A stretch of 64,000 bases of DNA, taken from the NCBI RefSeq assembly GCF_900156515.1, contig NZ_FTNU01000011.1:1-64000 (forward strand), read 5' to 3'. This document shows, in pieces, positions 26,201-33,962 of the stretch. The position numbers and the translations under genes are program-made. Position 1 is the stretch's first letter, and every line of letters starts with the position of its first letter. The stretch comes from Moraxella cuniculi DSM 21768 (GTDB taxonomy: Bacteria; Pseudomonadota; Gammaproteobacteria; Pseudomonadales; Moraxellaceae). Under the pieces are notes generated by a model, which was not told the origin of the DNA, did no database searches, and worked only from the letters and a program-made list of their open reading frames with translations.

Positions 26201-26737
26201 ATGATTAAAAGTGCAAAGCACAAGAGTAGCGATATGATTGATTTTTCTAAAATGGATATGCGAGTATCTCGCACCGAAATCAAAAAAGCCCACGAACGCT
26301 TGCAGGCTTTGGCGACCCCTTTGGCAAATTTGTCCAAAAAACAACAAAGTCAGCTGCCAGTCAGTGAATATTTTTTGGACGAATTGGCACAGCTGTCCAC
26401 CATTGCGTCAGGTGGTGCAAAAAATCGCCAAATCAAACGCATCGGCAAGCTCATTGTCGAAGAAGACAGACACAGCTTGACGCAGGCGTTGTTTGCCATG
26501 AAGTTCACCCCAGAACAAATCGCCAAAATCACAACTTGGCATACTCGCCTAAAACTTGATGATGAGAGCAGTATCAAGCAGTTTGTCAAGCAGTTCAATG
26601 CCAGCGAGTTTAATAGTGTGTATCAGCTTTTGTTGTGGATTGAGTATGCCAAGCATCTGGGCGACGATGAGCTGTTGGCGGAGAGCGTTGCAGACTTTGA
26701 GAGCTATGTGAAAGAAGTGGCGATTTTGTCCACTTAG
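26201..26737 (+). CDS. darP: Ribosome biogenesis factor DarP (YjgA/DUF615)
   Basis: A 178-aa highly helical protein matching the DUF615/YjgA family, which associates with 50S precursors. The family pattern S-R-T-E-I-K-K then L-S-K-K-Q-Q-S-Q-L-P lies near the N-terminus. A basic R-Q-I-K-R-I-G-K-L segment follows, and a helical half contains F-N-S-V-Y-Q-L-L-L-W. The start could be 26201, 26234 or 26255; the first gives the usual total length. It lies 25 bp after rapZ and seems to be the last gene of the run. Confidence 0.85.
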   Translation: MIKSAKHKSSDMIDFSKMDMRVSRTEIKKAHERLQALATPLANLSKKQQSQLPVSEYFLDELAQLSTIASGGAKNRQIKRIGKLIVEEDRHSLTQALFAMKFTPEQIAKITTWHTRLKLDDESSIKQFVKQFNASEFNSVYQLLLWIEYAKHLGDDELLAESVADFESYVKEVAILST

Positions 26738-26861
26738 CCGTGCAGTGATGATGGTAAGTGGGCTGATTGATTTTATCAAAGATAGCGTTTATTAAAATTG
26801 ATTTTCATTTCCAATAAAAATCGGCTATAATAACCACTTGTTTGCAAAACTCCCAACTTAG

Positions 26862-27000
26862 GTTGAAAGAGCAATAAAGCCGTACAAGGTAGATTTGTGC
26901 GGCTTTATTGCAATCCTTGGCAAAAGGCATCTGCCTTCATTCCTTGCGTTCTTTCCCTAATGCAGCATTCGTCCTTGTTGGCGACCTTGCCCAATCCTTG
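26862..27000 (-). ncRNA. Candidate small RNA with repeated CAAGG motifs
   Basis: Predicted, not recognised. On the minus strand a TATAAT box (27011-27006) is followed by five CAAGG motifs (complements at 26996, 26985, 26973, 26942 and 26915) within about 85 nt. Four read CAAGGA, close to the A-N-G-G-A binding site of CsrA/RsmA. A 6-bp stem AAGGCA/TGCCTT and then a 17-bp hairpin follow. The -35 region is weak and the final hairpin lacks a good U tract. Alternatives are a mobile hairpin element or a remnant of a coding repeat. Confidence 0.35.
26871..26911. repeat. 17-bp inverted repeat (stem-loop)
   Basis: GCAATAAAGCCGTACAA pairs with TTGTGCGGCTTTATTGC (16 Watson-Crick pairs and one wobble) around a 7-nt loop. 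It is one of the strongest hairpins in the window. Neither flank has a clear T run, so a simple intrinsic terminator is doubtful. Confidence 0.85.
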
Positions 27001-27168
27001 CCACAATTATAGTATCGCAAATTTTACTCAAAAAATACAGTAGCAAATCCTGACAATAATTGTAAGAAAAAGCGTACAACTGTACTTTATTAAGTCAGCA
27101 AAATCGCTCTGTACCAAAAGAACGCTACAAATTAGCCCACGACTGCTGATTTGGATTGGGCGGTGCAG

Positions 27169-28365
27169 TCAGGTTTTTGCTTTTTGGTATTTGCCACTTA
27201 GCCACAAAAATGCAGGAATTAATAAGAAAATGGCAGGATAAAAAACAATCACCCAGCGAGTCAGCAGTTCATTGGTGGTGCTTGAAATCCACAAAAAGAC
27301 ATTGATGGCAATTAAAATCAAAAATTGCGACCCTTGATTGAGACTGTTGAGCAGGCTATAAAAAGTACCAATTTGTTCATTGGCGACATGACGCATAATC
27401 ACACTGTCGTATAGTACGCGGTTGATGCTATTGAGCAGCCCAAACAGTGCCGAGGAGGCAATAAACATCGACAAACTGGGGCTAATAACCAGCAAGCACG
27501 ACATCAAAAACGCCAAACCGATACAAGCATAAATAGCGGCGGTCTCATGTTTTACCCAATTAACCATCACGCCTCCGATGATTGCCGCACTGTTATAGGC
27601 GATGCTTGTGTAGGCGATTAAATCAGGGGTGAGTTTGAGCACATCGTACAAAATAACTCGATCAATGGTGCCGCCTGTCATAATTACGATGGTAACTACC
27701 AAAGCACAAGCAACAAGCCGTGCAATTTTGTGCTGAAAAAACCACGCAAAACTGCCAGCTGGCTTGGCTTTGGCGTTTTGTGCAGTGGGCTTGGTCGTAG
27801 GACTGTTAAATTTGGCAAGCAGGGCGGTTGAGATAAGCAAAATGACCAACGCCAGTACAATCAAGGCATCAGCACCCAGCCAAGAAAACAGCGACGCTAC
27901 AATCACCCCGACCAAGATAGCACCCAGCTTGTCAGTAACGACCAGCATTGAGTTTAATTTGGTAAAATCTTGATTGGGGTTATTGATACAAATCAACTGA
28001 GCAATTGCTCCTCTGGCGGCATAAAAACAAGAAAAATACAGCCCTGTCAGCACAGACAGTATGGCAAATATCCAAGTAGATTGGCTTATTAACGCGATAG
28101 CGGTCAGGGCTGCTATGATGAGGTTTGCTGCCATCACCAGTTTCACCCTAGGGTATCTGTCAAGCAAAAAACCCAGCTTTTTGTTGGCGATGGTGTTCAC
28201 CAATAGGGCAATCAGAGCGATGGCGGTTACATACTGTATCCCAAGATTTTCATACAAAATCCAAGCAATGATGGCTTGTGAGAGCATGATGGCAATATCA
28301 GCACTGATAAAGCTGATGATAAACTTGAGCATATATGGACTGAAAAATTCTTTGATTGCTTGCAT
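27169..28365 (-). CDS. MFS efflux-type transporter
   Basis: A 398-aa integral membrane protein with about 12 hydrophobic helices. The motif-A region between helices 2 and 3 (A-N-K-K-L-G-F-L-L-D-R-Y-P-R) and the W-I-L-Y-E-N-L-G start resemble the EntS/MefA-like efflux branch. Substrate unknown. It starts five bases after the stop of the flavin-reductase gene on the same strand, so the two form an operon. The segment downstream carries the candidate small RNA. Confidence 0.85.
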   Translation of the reverse strand: MQAIKEFFSPYMLKFIISFISADIAIMLSQAIIAWILYENLGIQYVTAIALIALLVNTIANKKLGFLLDRYPRVKLVMAANLIIAALTAIALISQSTWIFAILSVLTGLYFSCFYAARGAIAQLICINNPNQDFTKLNSMLVVTDKLGAILVGVIVASLFSWLGADALIVLALVILLISTALLAKFNSPTTKPTAQNAKAKPAGSFAWFFQHKIARLVACALVVTIVIMTGGTIDRVILYDVLKLTPDLIAYTSIAYNSAAIIGGVMVNWVKHETAAIYACIGLAFLMSCLLVISPSLSMFIASSALFGLLNSINRVLYDSVIMRHVANEQIGTFYSLLNSLNQGSQFLILIAINVFLWISSTTNELLTRWVIVFYPAIFLLIPAFLWLSGKYQKAKT

Positions 28366-28370
28366 AAAAG

Positions 28371-28967
28371 CTACATTCCGTATCTGTGTTCTGGCAGTCC
28401 TTGGGTCTGTAGGTCATGCGACAGCCCTTGCAGTCTGGCGGCATAGGCTTGCAGTAGTGTCAGGCAATAATCCAATCTGTTGGTTTCAAATTCATAGCCA
28501 TTGGCAGCTGGCTGGAAATCTTGACATTTTCTGATAATCACATGGTCTGGAATCCACAGCAGGTGCGTATTTTTGTACCCTGACATTCGCAGCTCTGCCA
28601 CAGGATAGCTGCCACCCATACCAGATGAGATTGAGACAATCAGCGATGGCTTATGAGCCAAGTCCAAATCGGCAAGCAATAAAAAGTTCTTAACTTGAGC
28701 TGGAGCCATGCCTGCCCATTCAGGCACGACAAAGATGCAGGCATCGGCAACTTTGAGTCGACTGCTGATTGCTAGCCATTGTGGCTGATACGACCAATTA
28801 CCCTCCCAAATTGCCTCGTCCCAAAAGGGAATTTGGTATTCTGACAGGTCAATGATATCAACCATATCTTCTGCATATTTGTCAATCCAAGCGGTTTTGA
28901 CGATATCGCTGATGCGTCTAGATTGCGACTGCTGGCGTGAACTTCCTGAGATGATGACGATGTTCAT
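28371..28967 (-). CDS. NADPH-dependent FMN reductase family protein
   Basis: A 198-aa flavodoxin-fold protein. The FMN phosphate loop G-S-S-R-Q-Q-S-Q-S opens the chain (about residues 7-15). V-P-E-W-A-G-M-A-P-A-Q-V-K-N-F and the S-S-G-M-G-G-S-Y segment are the other flavin-contact regions of the family. It is expected to reduce flavin or quinone-like compounds with NAD(P)H. The ATG at 28967 is chosen because a near-perfect AAGGAGGTG precedes it. Upstream is a 13-nt homopolymer in the likely promoter. It forms an operon with the MFS gene. Confidence 0.87.
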   Translation of the reverse strand: MNIVIISGSSRQQSQSRRISDIVKTAWIDKYAEDMVDIIDLSEYQIPFWDEAIWEGNWSYQPQWLAISSRLKVADACIFVVPEWAGMAPAQVKNFLLLADLDLAHKPSLIVSISSGMGGSYPVAELRMSGYKNTHLLWIPDHVIIRKCQDFQPAANGYEFETNRLDYCLTLLQAYAARLQGLSHDLQTQGLPEHRYGM

Positions 28968-29001
28968 AAGCACCTCCTTGGTTGCTGGATATCTAATCAT
29001 T

Positions 29002-29033
29002 AGAATATCAGATTTCTAAAAAAAAAAAAACAA
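29002..29033 (-). promoter_or_regulatory. Putative promoter with 13-nt poly-T spacer tract
   Basis: Read on the minus strand, TTGTTT (29033-29028) could be a -35 box. The T tract (A run on the plus strand, 29018-29030) then fills half the spacer before GATATT (18 bp) or TATTCT (20 bp). Length changes in the tract would shift the spacing. Prediction only. Confidence 0.4.
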
Positions 29034-29222
29034 TCTCTCTGGAAAATTTAAAAATAGCATTTGGCAAGGAAAATTTGCGACCATAAAGATGGCATTATCT
29101 TTACCAGTAAGAGATGGCAACTTATCCTGCATTGAAGGTTGATTTAAAAAAAATAAATTAAATTATAATTATTTCTTGGTCTGTTATTGATATTTGCTAA
29201 TTTGTGTCAAGTTTTGGCACAA

Positions 29223-29250
29223 AAAAAACAGCACCGTAATGCTGTTTTTT
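29223..29250. terminator. Bidirectional-looking terminator after dsbA
   Basis: An 11-bp stem AAAAAACAGCA/TGCTGTTTTTT with a 6-nt loop, A-rich on one side and T-rich on the other. It lies 23 bp beyond the dsbA stop on the minus strand. Confidence 0.8.
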
Positions 29251-29272
29251 AAGATGATTGCTCAAAAGGGCG

Positions 29273-29896
29273 TTATTTCTTTTTCTCTTCACGCACTTTA
29301 TTGACCAAGAAATCAACCACTTGTGGTACTTTGGCATCGGCACCTGTTACCAGATATTTACCCTGTACGACCACAGCAGGCACGCCTGTGATTTGGTAAC
29401 GCATGGCGTTTGATCTGGAGCGTTCAACCTTGGTGCTGACTGCAAAAGAATTATAAAGACTATTAAATTTTGCTTTATCAACCCCTTGAGAAGCGTACCA
29501 GTTGCTTAGCTCTTCTTGGTTGCTGATGATGTTGCGTTTGCCGTCTTTGTGAATGGCGTTAAACAGTGCTTGGTGCGTATTTTCTTGCACGCCCATTTGC
29601 TGAGCGGCATAATAACCGCGTGCTGCTACTTCCCACATTGGGTTTAAGGCTGCTGGCGTCTGAAAAAATGCCACATCGCTGGCACGAGTTTTTGCCCATT
29701 TTTGCATATAAGGCTCTAGGCTGTTGCAGTGTGGGCAACCGTACCAAAAAAACTCACGAACGATGATGACATCGCTGGTGATTGGGTCTGGATTGGCCAA
29801 AACTTTATAATCACGACCTTCAACAAAGTTTGCTTGGCTTAGTGTCGCCAAACCAACCATAGAGGCAAGTAGCGTTGTTTTTAGGGCGAATTTCAT
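29273..29896 (-). CDS. dsbA: Thiol:disulfide interchange protein DsbA
   Basis: A 207-aa periplasmic oxidase of the thioredoxin fold that introduces disulfides into secreted proteins. A classical signal peptide (residues 1-22, ending S-Q-A) is followed by the active site F-W-Y-G-C-P-H-C (Cys54 and Cys57) and, late in the chain, the cis-proline loop T-G-V-P-A. The CPHC dipeptide is that of E. coli DsbA. Single gene with its own terminator; divergent from ubiG across 350 bp. Confidence 0.95.
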   Translation of the reverse strand: MKFALKTTLLASMVGLATLSQANFVEGRDYKVLANPDPITSDVIIVREFFWYGCPHCNSLEPYMQKWAKTRASDVAFFQTPAALNPMWEVAARGYYAAQQMGVQENTHQALFNAIHKDGKRNIISNQEELSNWYASQGVDKAKFNSLYNSFAVSTKVERSRSNAMRYQITGVPAVVVQGKYLVTGADAKVPQVVDFLVNKVREEKKK

Positions 29897-30246
29897 GGTT
29901 ATTTTTCCTTATAAAAAACAGCTGGCGAAAAACGCCATTTGCGGTTTTGTGTCGGTTATTAAATTGCCATATAGTTTAGCGTATTTCTTGGCAAATGTGG
30001 CATTAGTTTCCTTAATTATTCGTTGCAGATTGTATAAATTTTTATATTTATTGCCAAAAACTTGCAAGAATTGGCAAAAATGAGCAAAATCACGGCAAGA
30101 TTTACCAAATCTCAACGCAACAGCCCTGCAATTACCAGTCAAGAAATGAGATGATAATACAACAGGTGGCTATTTGTCAAAAGTAGTCAAAAGCTGTCAA
30201 AAATGATAAGATAGCAGTATTTTGATTGATAAATAGGATAAGTGTC
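29897..30246. other. Divergent dsbA-ubiG intergenic region
   Basis: 350 bp without a gene. It holds an inverted pair of the 7-mer TTGCCAA/TTGGCAA (30051-30077), another TTGGCAA at 29988, and three tandem 10-bp repeats just before ubiG. Confidence 0.55.
30176..30205 (+). repeat. Three tandem 10-bp repeats before ubiG
   Basis: GTCAAAAGTA, GTCAAAAGCT and GTCAAAAATG lie head to tail, one per helical turn, ending about 40 bp before the ubiG start. The spacing fits a regulator binding on one face of DNA; no regulator is identified. Confidence 0.6.
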
Positions 30247-31035
30247 ATGCAATCAGCCAACCACACCGACAATGCCGATTTTGATGAAATTGGTAAATTC
30301 ACCAAACTTGCCGATGAGTGGTGGGATCGTATGGGGGCTTTTAAGTCTTTGCACGATATCAACCCATTGCGACTCAATTGGATTGAGGATAGGGTCAGTG
30401 AGCATTATGGCTCATCACTGGTGGATAAGACCGTGGTGGATATTGGCTGCGGTGGGGGGATTTTGGCACATTCTATGGCGGTGCGTGGTGCCGATGTGCT
30501 GGGCATTGATTTGGGCGAGGCAAACCTAAAAGCTGCAAGCATTCACGCTGCCAAAACAGGCATGCAAAAGCTACAGTTTCGCTGTGTGCCAGCCGAAACG
30601 CTGGCACAAGAAGAGCCTGAGCAGTATGATGTCGTCAGCTGCATGGAGATGCTAGAGCATGTGCCAGACCCTGCTGCCATCGTGCAGGCGTGCTATGATT
30701 TGCTAAAACCAGGTGGCGTGTGCGTGATGAGTACCATCAATCGCAACCCAAAGTCGTATCTATTTGCCATCATCGGTGCAGAATATGTGCTAAATTTGGT
30801 GGATAAAGGCACGCATGATTATCAGAAATTTATCACGCCAGCTGAACTTGATCAAATGGCAATGCAGGCAGGTTTTTGTCGTTTTGATATGACAGGCCTG
30901 CATTATAATCCAATCACCAAGCATTATTGGCTGTCCAATAGCAATGTTGATGTGAATTATATGATGGCATTTGTCAAGCCACAGGCAAAATCTTTGGCAG
31001 ATATGTCAGATGCCAACAGAGGTGATCATGGCTAA
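30247..31035 (+). CDS. ubiG: Ubiquinone biosynthesis O-methyltransferase
   Basis: A 262-aa class I SAM methyltransferase catalysing both O-methylations of ubiquinone synthesis. The opening F-D-E-I-G-K-F-T-K-L-A-D-E-W-W-D segment is characteristic of UbiG. The SAM loop V-D-I-G-C-G-G-G-I is followed by D-V-V-S-C-M-E-M-L-E-H-V. The ATG at 30247 follows AGGATA. The stop lies 8 bp inside gph; ubiG-gph-yciK is a recognisable gene order. Confidence 0.95.
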   Translation: MQSANHTDNADFDEIGKFTKLADEWWDRMGAFKSLHDINPLRLNWIEDRVSEHYGSSLVDKTVVDIGCGGGILAHSMAVRGADVLGIDLGEANLKAASIHAAKTGMQKLQFRCVPAETLAQEEPEQYDVVSCMEMLEHVPDPAAIVQACYDLLKPGGVCVMSTINRNPKSYLFAIIGAEYVLNLVDKGTHDYQKFITPAELDQMAMQAGFCRFDMTGLHYNPITKHYWLSNSNVDVNYMMAFVKPQAKSLADMSDANRGDHG

Positions 31036-31720
31036 GATACAAGCAGTGTTGTTTGATTTGGACGGTACGCTGATTGATACCGCTCCTGATTTTATTCGTA
31101 TTATCAAAGACTTGTGTGTCAAAGATGGCCATAGCGTGCCAAGCGATGCCGCGATTCGTGAGCAGGTTTCGGCAGGAGCAAGGGCGATGGTGCGACTGAT
31201 ATTTGATGGTAAATTTGACAATGTCAGCGATGATGACCCTGAACTTTTGGCGTATCGTGAGGCTTTTTTGGCGGCGTATGAGGCGGATATTTGTGTGGAC
31301 AGCCGTGTGTTCTCAGGGCTAGATGATTTGTTGCAATCCCTTGAGCGTCAAGGCGTGCCGTGGGGAATTGTTACCAACAAGCCACGCCATTTGGCGGTGA
31401 ACTTGTTGCAAAAACTGCAATTGAGCGAACGCTGTGGCGTGTTGGTCTGCCCTGATGATGTTACGCACACCAAGCCTGATCCTGAGCCGATGTATCTGGC
31501 GTGCCAAAAACTTGGCGTATCGGCGAAGGCTTGTATTTATGTTGGCGATCATCACCGTGATATTGAAGCAGGCAAGGCTGCAGGCATGACAACGGCGGTG
31601 GCAAAGTTTGGCTATCTATCCGCTGATGATTTGGCAAATATTGACAACTGGGGAGCTGATGCCATCGTGGAAACACCAATTGAGTTAAATGATTGGGTAT
31701 TGGCACAAGTGATGGCGTAG
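31028..31720 (+). CDS. gph: Phosphoglycolate phosphatase family HAD hydrolase
   Basis: A 230-aa HAD-superfamily phosphatase. Motif I D-L-D-G-T-L-I-D-T (about residues 10-18) supplies the nucleophile and general acid; motif II is I-V-T-N-K-P, and motif IV is V-G-D-H-H-R-D-I-E. It is closest to Gph, which clears 2-phosphoglycolate, although HAD specificity is hard to prove. It overlaps ubiG by 8 bp and is followed by the YciK-like gene. Confidence 0.88.
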   Translation: MAKIQAVLFDLDGTLIDTAPDFIRIIKDLCVKDGHSVPSDAAIREQVSAGARAMVRLIFDGKFDNVSDDDPELLAYREAFLAAYEADICVDSRVFSGLDDLLQSLERQGVPWGIVTNKPRHLAVNLLQKLQLSERCGVLVCPDDVTHTKPDPEPMYLACQKLGVSAKACIYVGDHHRDIEAGKAAGMTTAVAKFGYLSADDLANIDNWGADAIVETPIELNDWVLAQVMA

Positions 31721-31743
31721 TGGTTTGGTATTGAGACAGGATA

Positions 31744-32517
31744 ATGCAACAGATGATTTCACACGATGCCATGCGGGCATTTGAATATACAAAAGACAGC
31801 CTAAAAGACAAAATTATTTTGGTTACAGGGGCAGGTGATGGCATTGGTAAGGCGGCAGCATTGACCTATGCTGGCTGTGGGGCAACCGTGCTGTTGCTTG
31901 GCAAAACCCAGAGCAAACTTGAGGCGGTCTATGATGAGATTGAGCGGCTAGGCTTGCCACAGGCGGCGATTTTGCCGATGGATTTGCAGACGGCAAGTTT
32001 TGCCCAAATGCAAGAGCTGGCACGATTAATCGAAAAAGAATTCGGGCATCTTGATGGCGTGCTGCACAATGCCGCAATTTTGGGGGCATTGACGCCGCTT
32101 GAGATGTACGATCCGATTACCTTTGAGCAGGTTATGCGAGTTAATTCTACCGCTGTGTTTATGCTGACCCAGAGCCTTATACCTCTTTTGCGTGCAGCAA
32201 GCAGCGGTTCGGTGATATTCACCAGCAGCAGCGTGGGATCAAGCCCACGAGCGTTTTGGGGGGCTTATGCCTTATCCAAGCAATCAGTGGAGGGCATGAC
32301 AGTGATATTCACCCAAGAGACACAAGCATCGACTGCCTTGCGGTTTAATTGTATTAACCCTGGGGCGACTCGCACCAATATGCGTGCACACGCATTTCCG
32401 GGTGAGAATCCTTATACCCTAAAAACACCCGAAGAAATCATGCCTGCGTATGTATATCTGATGAGCGATGCTGCCAGTGGGGTCAAGGGTCAGCTGATTG
32501 ACTGTCAGCCAAAATAA
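31744..32517 (+). CDS. YciK-like short-chain dehydrogenase/reductase
   Basis: A 257-aa SDR. The NAD(P) loop T-G-A-G-D-G-I-G is near residues 29-36, N-A-A is present, and the catalytic Ser precedes the Y-A-L-S-K active pair. The opening segment and position beside ubiG-gph match YciK proteins, whose substrate is not known. Starts at 31744, 31753 or 31771 are possible; the first is listed. Confidence 0.88.
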   Translation: MQQMISHDAMRAFEYTKDSLKDKIILVTGAGDGIGKAAALTYAGCGATVLLLGKTQSKLEAVYDEIERLGLPQAAILPMDLQTASFAQMQELARLIEKEFGHLDGVLHNAAILGALTPLEMYDPITFEQVMRVNSTAVFMLTQSLIPLLRAASSGSVIFTSSSVGSSPRAFWGAYALSKQSVEGMTVIFTQETQASTALRFNCINPGATRTNMRAHAFPGENPYTLKTPEEIMPAYVYLMSDAASGVKGQLIDCQPK

Positions 32518-32548
32518 CCTTAACTTTATCCAACAGCGGAAAATTATC

Positions 32549-33859
32549 GTGAGTTTATTTCAAAATCTTGTGATTATTCTGGTGCTGATTTTGACTTCGA
32601 GCTTTTTTTCGATTTCAGAAATTGCCTTGGCAGGTGCCAGAAAAATCAAGCTCAAACTGCTTGCCGAGTCTGGCGATGAGCGTGCCGATAAAGTGTTGAA
32701 ACTTCAAGAAAATTCGGCGGATTTTTTTGCCACTTCACAAATTGGGCTAAATGCGGTCGCTATTTTGGGCGGTTCGGTTGGTGAGAGTGCATTGCGTCCT
32801 TATTTTGCCAACTGGCTGGGCATGGTTTATCAAGGGGTGTGGCTAGACAGCATTGCATTTTTTGCGTCTTTTGCAGTGGTAACGCTGTTGTTTATTTTGT
32901 ATGCTGATTTGATTCCCAAACGCATCGCAATGATTAACCCTGAAAAAGTCGCACTGGCGGTGATTAATCCTGTTACTTGGCTGATCCGTTTGGTTAAGCC
33001 CTTAGCATGGACAATCAATGCCATTGCCAATCTGACCTTTAGGCTGTTTAAGGTCAATACCGCTCGTGATGACAATATCACTTTTGATGATATTTCTGCC
33101 ATTGTTGATGCTGGGGCTGAGGCAGGCGTGCTGCAAGAACAAGAGCAGCATTTTATTGAGAATGTTTTTGAGCTAGAAGAGCGAACGGTGCCATCGTCAA
33201 TGACCGCACGAGAAGATGTGGTGTTTTTTACGCTCGGTGAGAGTGAGGAGAGCATTCGCCACAAGATTGCCGATTATCCGTATTCAAAATTTTTGGTGTG
33301 TAACGAGCATATCGATCAGGTGATAGGCTATGTGGACACCAAAGATATTTTGGTGCGGATTTTGAATCAGCAGTCGTTTTTTCAGCTTAATGAATCAACC
33401 ATTCGCAATGTGCTGATTATCCCTGATACGCTGACTTTGTCAGAGCTGTTGGATAAATTTCGTGCCAGCAATGAAAAAATGGCGGTGGTGATTAATGAAT
33501 ATGCACTGGTTGTGGGAGTGATTACCCTGTCAGATATTATGATGACGGTGATGGGGGATTGGGCGGCGGCAGAGCCTGAGGATCAGCAGATTATCCGCCG
33601 TGATGAGCATTCGTGGTTGATTGATGGTATCACGCCGATAGATGATGTTAAGCACGCCCTAGGCATTGAGGAATTTGCTGACTGGGAGCATTATGAGACG
33701 CTGGCTGGATTTATTATGTATCGCTTGCGAAAAATCCCTCGTCCTGCCGATTGGGTGGAGCATGAAGGCTACAAGTTTGAGGTGGTGGATATCGATCATT
33801 ATAAGATAGACCAGCTGCTGGTTACGCGACTAGAAAAACCTGTGCCGACAGAGCAATAG
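32549..33859 (+). CDS. CNNM/HlyC family transporter with CBS domains
   Basis: A 436-aa protein of the YtfL/UPF0053 group. An N-terminal CNNM (DUF21) membrane domain has three or four helices and the S-I-S-E-I-A-L-A-G-A-R signature. Two CBS repeats follow (about residues 210-330), and the C-terminal CorC/HlyC-type domain contains W-L-I-D-G-I-T-P-I-D-D-V. Relatives are linked to magnesium, cobalt or polyamine export. The GTG start at 32549 is chosen because GCGGA lies upstream; the longer reading begins inside the previous gene. Confidence 0.87.
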   Translation: MSLFQNLVIILVLILTSSFFSISEIALAGARKIKLKLLAESGDERADKVLKLQENSADFFATSQIGLNAVAILGGSVGESALRPYFANWLGMVYQGVWLDSIAFFASFAVVTLLFILYADLIPKRIAMINPEKVALAVINPVTWLIRLVKPLAWTINAIANLTFRLFKVNTARDDNITFDDISAIVDAGAEAGVLQEQEQHFIENVFELEERTVPSSMTAREDVVFFTLGESEESIRHKIADYPYSKFLVCNEHIDQVIGYVDTKDILVRILNQQSFFQLNESTIRNVLIIPDTLTLSELLDKFRASNEKMAVVINEYALVVGVITLSDIMMTVMGDWAAAEPEDQQIIRRDEHSWLIDGITPIDDVKHALGIEEFADWEHYETLAGFIMYRLRKIPRPADWVEHEGYKFEVVDIDHYKIDQLLVTRLEKPVPTEQ

Positions 33860-33962
33860 GCGTTTGTTGATTGGCTTGTCATCAAAAATTAAAACAAATA
33901 ATAAACCAATGTCCAAGCAATGGCTGATGGTTGAACTTGAATACATAAATTAAGGAGCGGGT

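Larger units (their letters stand above)
26738..27168. other. Intergenic region with a strong hairpin and CAAGG repeats
   Basis: 430 bp between darP and the MFS gene on the other strand, with no credible protein gene. It contains the 17-bp hairpin at 26871-26911, five CAAGG copies on the minus strand between 26915 and 27000, and TATAAT boxes facing inward from both sides (plus strand about 26826, minus strand 27011-27006). The candidate small RNA is listed separately. Confidence 0.6.
28968..29272. other. Intergenic region between dsbA and the flavin-reductase gene
   Basis: About 300 bp containing the poly-A/poly-T tract promoter, a TTGGCAA word at 29061 and the dsbA terminator. Between about 29035 and 29215 I see AT-rich sequence with no gene. 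Confidence 0.6.

Noticed and set aside
26871-26911. Resemblance to group II intron domain V (AGCCGTAC ... GTGCGGCT)
   Set aside because: The loop is not a GNRA tetraloop, the two-base bulge is missing, and no intron-encoded reverse transcriptase or other domains lie nearby.
26903-27002. Short minus-strand frame encoding about 32 residues across the CAAGG repeats
   Set aside because: A stop lies two codons upstream, there is no ATG start or ribosome site, and the peptide has no recognised family. A coding-repeat remnant remains possible but unsupported.
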